Source: Bradyrhizobium diazoefficiens
GTDB taxonomy: Bacteria; Pseudomonadota; Alphaproteobacteria; Rhizobiales; Xanthobacteraceae
Assembly: GCF_016612535.1 (NCBI RefSeq)
Contig: NZ_JAENXS010000002.1
Location: 2,604,001 to 2,668,000 of the forward strand
Length of the DNA: 64,000 bases
Reading direction: 5' to 3'
Positions 63,652 through 64,000 of this stretch are shown here, piece by piece (the first letter of the stretch is position 1; the number at the start of each line of letters is the position of its first letter). The notes beneath the pieces were generated by a model. It searched no databases and had not been told where the DNA came from. It saw only the letters and a list, made by a program, of their open reading frames with translations. The translations under genes were made by a program, and so were the position numbers.

Positions 63652-64000
63652 ATGAGTGATTTGCCTGATGAGCTGCCGAGCGATCCAGCCGAGTTGCGTG
63701 CCTTTGCCGCGGCTCTGCTGGATCGCTGCGCCAGGCTCGAGCGGTTGCTCAAGCTTGCAAAAGACGCGCAGTTCGGTCGATCCTCGGAAAAGCTTGACGC
63801 TGATCAGCTCCAGCTTGTTCTGGAGGATATCGATCAGGCTGTCGCGGCTCTCGAAGCAGCCGAGGACCGCGCCAATCCCAAAGCACGCGAGAAGAGAGCT
63901 GCCGAGCGGAGGGCCAATCGTGGCAAGCTGCCGGAGCATTTGCCGCGCATCATCGAGACCCTGATGCCCGCTGCAACCTGCTGCCCGTGCTGCGCAGGCG
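63652..64000 (+). CDS. tnpC: IS66 transposase TnpC, N-terminal part
   Basis: Begins at ATG 63652 and is open to the window end (116 residues seen). The coiled-coil-like N-terminus (LDRCARLERLLKLAKDAQFG, RSSEKLDADQLQLVLEDIDQ) and the zinc-finger start (LMPAATCCPCC) match IS66 transposases. The catalytic DDE core lies beyond the window. Confidence 0.9.
   Translation, partial: MSDLPDELPSDPAELRAFAAALLDRCARLERLLKLAKDAQFGRSSEKLDADQLQLVLEDIDQAVAALEAAEDRANPKAREKRAAERRANRGKLPEHLPRIIETLMPAATCCPCCAG

Larger units (their letters stand above)
62743..64000 (+). mobile_element. IS66-family element, left part (cut by the window end)
   Basis: Starts near 62743 with GTAAGCGGGGCTGCGAGG, a GTAA-type end usual for IS66. 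It carries the three standard genes tnpA, tnpB and tnpC in order; tnpC runs off the window. The right end and target duplication cannot be seen. Confidence 0.85.

Noticed and set aside
1..64000. tRNA, rRNA, riboswitch or CRISPR features
   Set aside because: I looked for cloverleaf-like segments, conserved rRNA stretches and evenly spaced short repeats and saw none. A covariance-model scan would be needed to exclude small RNAs.

Overview
This window looks like an alphaproteobacterial chromosome, most probably Bradyrhizobium or a close relative. It is GC-rich, starts use ATG, GTG and TTG, GC-rich interspersed palindromes lie between genes, and several very short proteins look like ones I associate with Bradyrhizobium. 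The genus assignment is by recognition and was not tested by any search.

Region 1 (1-14.5 kb) is mostly ordinary metabolism. It holds a TetR regulator divergent from a SnoaL-like protein with a multi-palindrome operator between them, a membrane-anchored TAXI-type binding protein, and a VanA-type oxygenase / GntR regulator / VanB-type reductase operon. It continues with phosphoglucomutase (pgm), a secreted alpha/beta hydrolase, a frameshifted response regulator, an acyltransferase, an aldose-1-epimerase relative and an exported FAD oxidoreductase.

Region 2 (15.3-18.3 kb) is insertion-sequence debris: an IS630-family transposase with an internal deletion and an ISAs1-family transposase that is frameshifted and truncated. 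Between them sits a PEP-CTERM-type secreted protein.

Region 3 (18.6-55.3 kb) is a Wzy-dependent exopolysaccharide locus. WcaJ/ExoY-like phosphosugar transferase (44.5 kb) would start the repeat unit on undecaprenyl phosphate. Four GT4-type glycosyltransferases (18.6, 19.9, 22.6, 33.6 kb) would extend it. Four acyltransferase-3 proteins and a pyruvyltransferase-like protein would decorate it. Two flippases (23.9, 31.2 kb), a polymerase candidate (36.9 kb), a Wzc-type tyrosine autokinase (40.6 kb) and a Wza-type export lipoprotein (48.9 kb) would assemble and export it. Ugd (54 kb) would supply UDP-glucuronate. Two related GH-A-like glycosidases belong to the locus: one has an N-terminal signal segment, and the other is a 1303-residue protein with an exact 498-bp tandem repeat and a C-terminus like those of type I secretion substrates. 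An intact IS5-family element (43.6-44.5 kb) sits exactly at the stop codon of the initiating transferase.

Region 4 (46-62.6 kb) mixes small hypothetical proteins, lineage-specific membrane and secreted proteins, a YdcF-family protein and two further PEP-CTERM-like secreted proteins. It also carries partial, decayed copies of neighbouring genes. Five such ghost copies occur in the window, all in the same orientation as the parent gene, which suggests repeated local tandem duplication followed by decay. The right edge (62.7-64 kb) is an incomplete IS66-family element.
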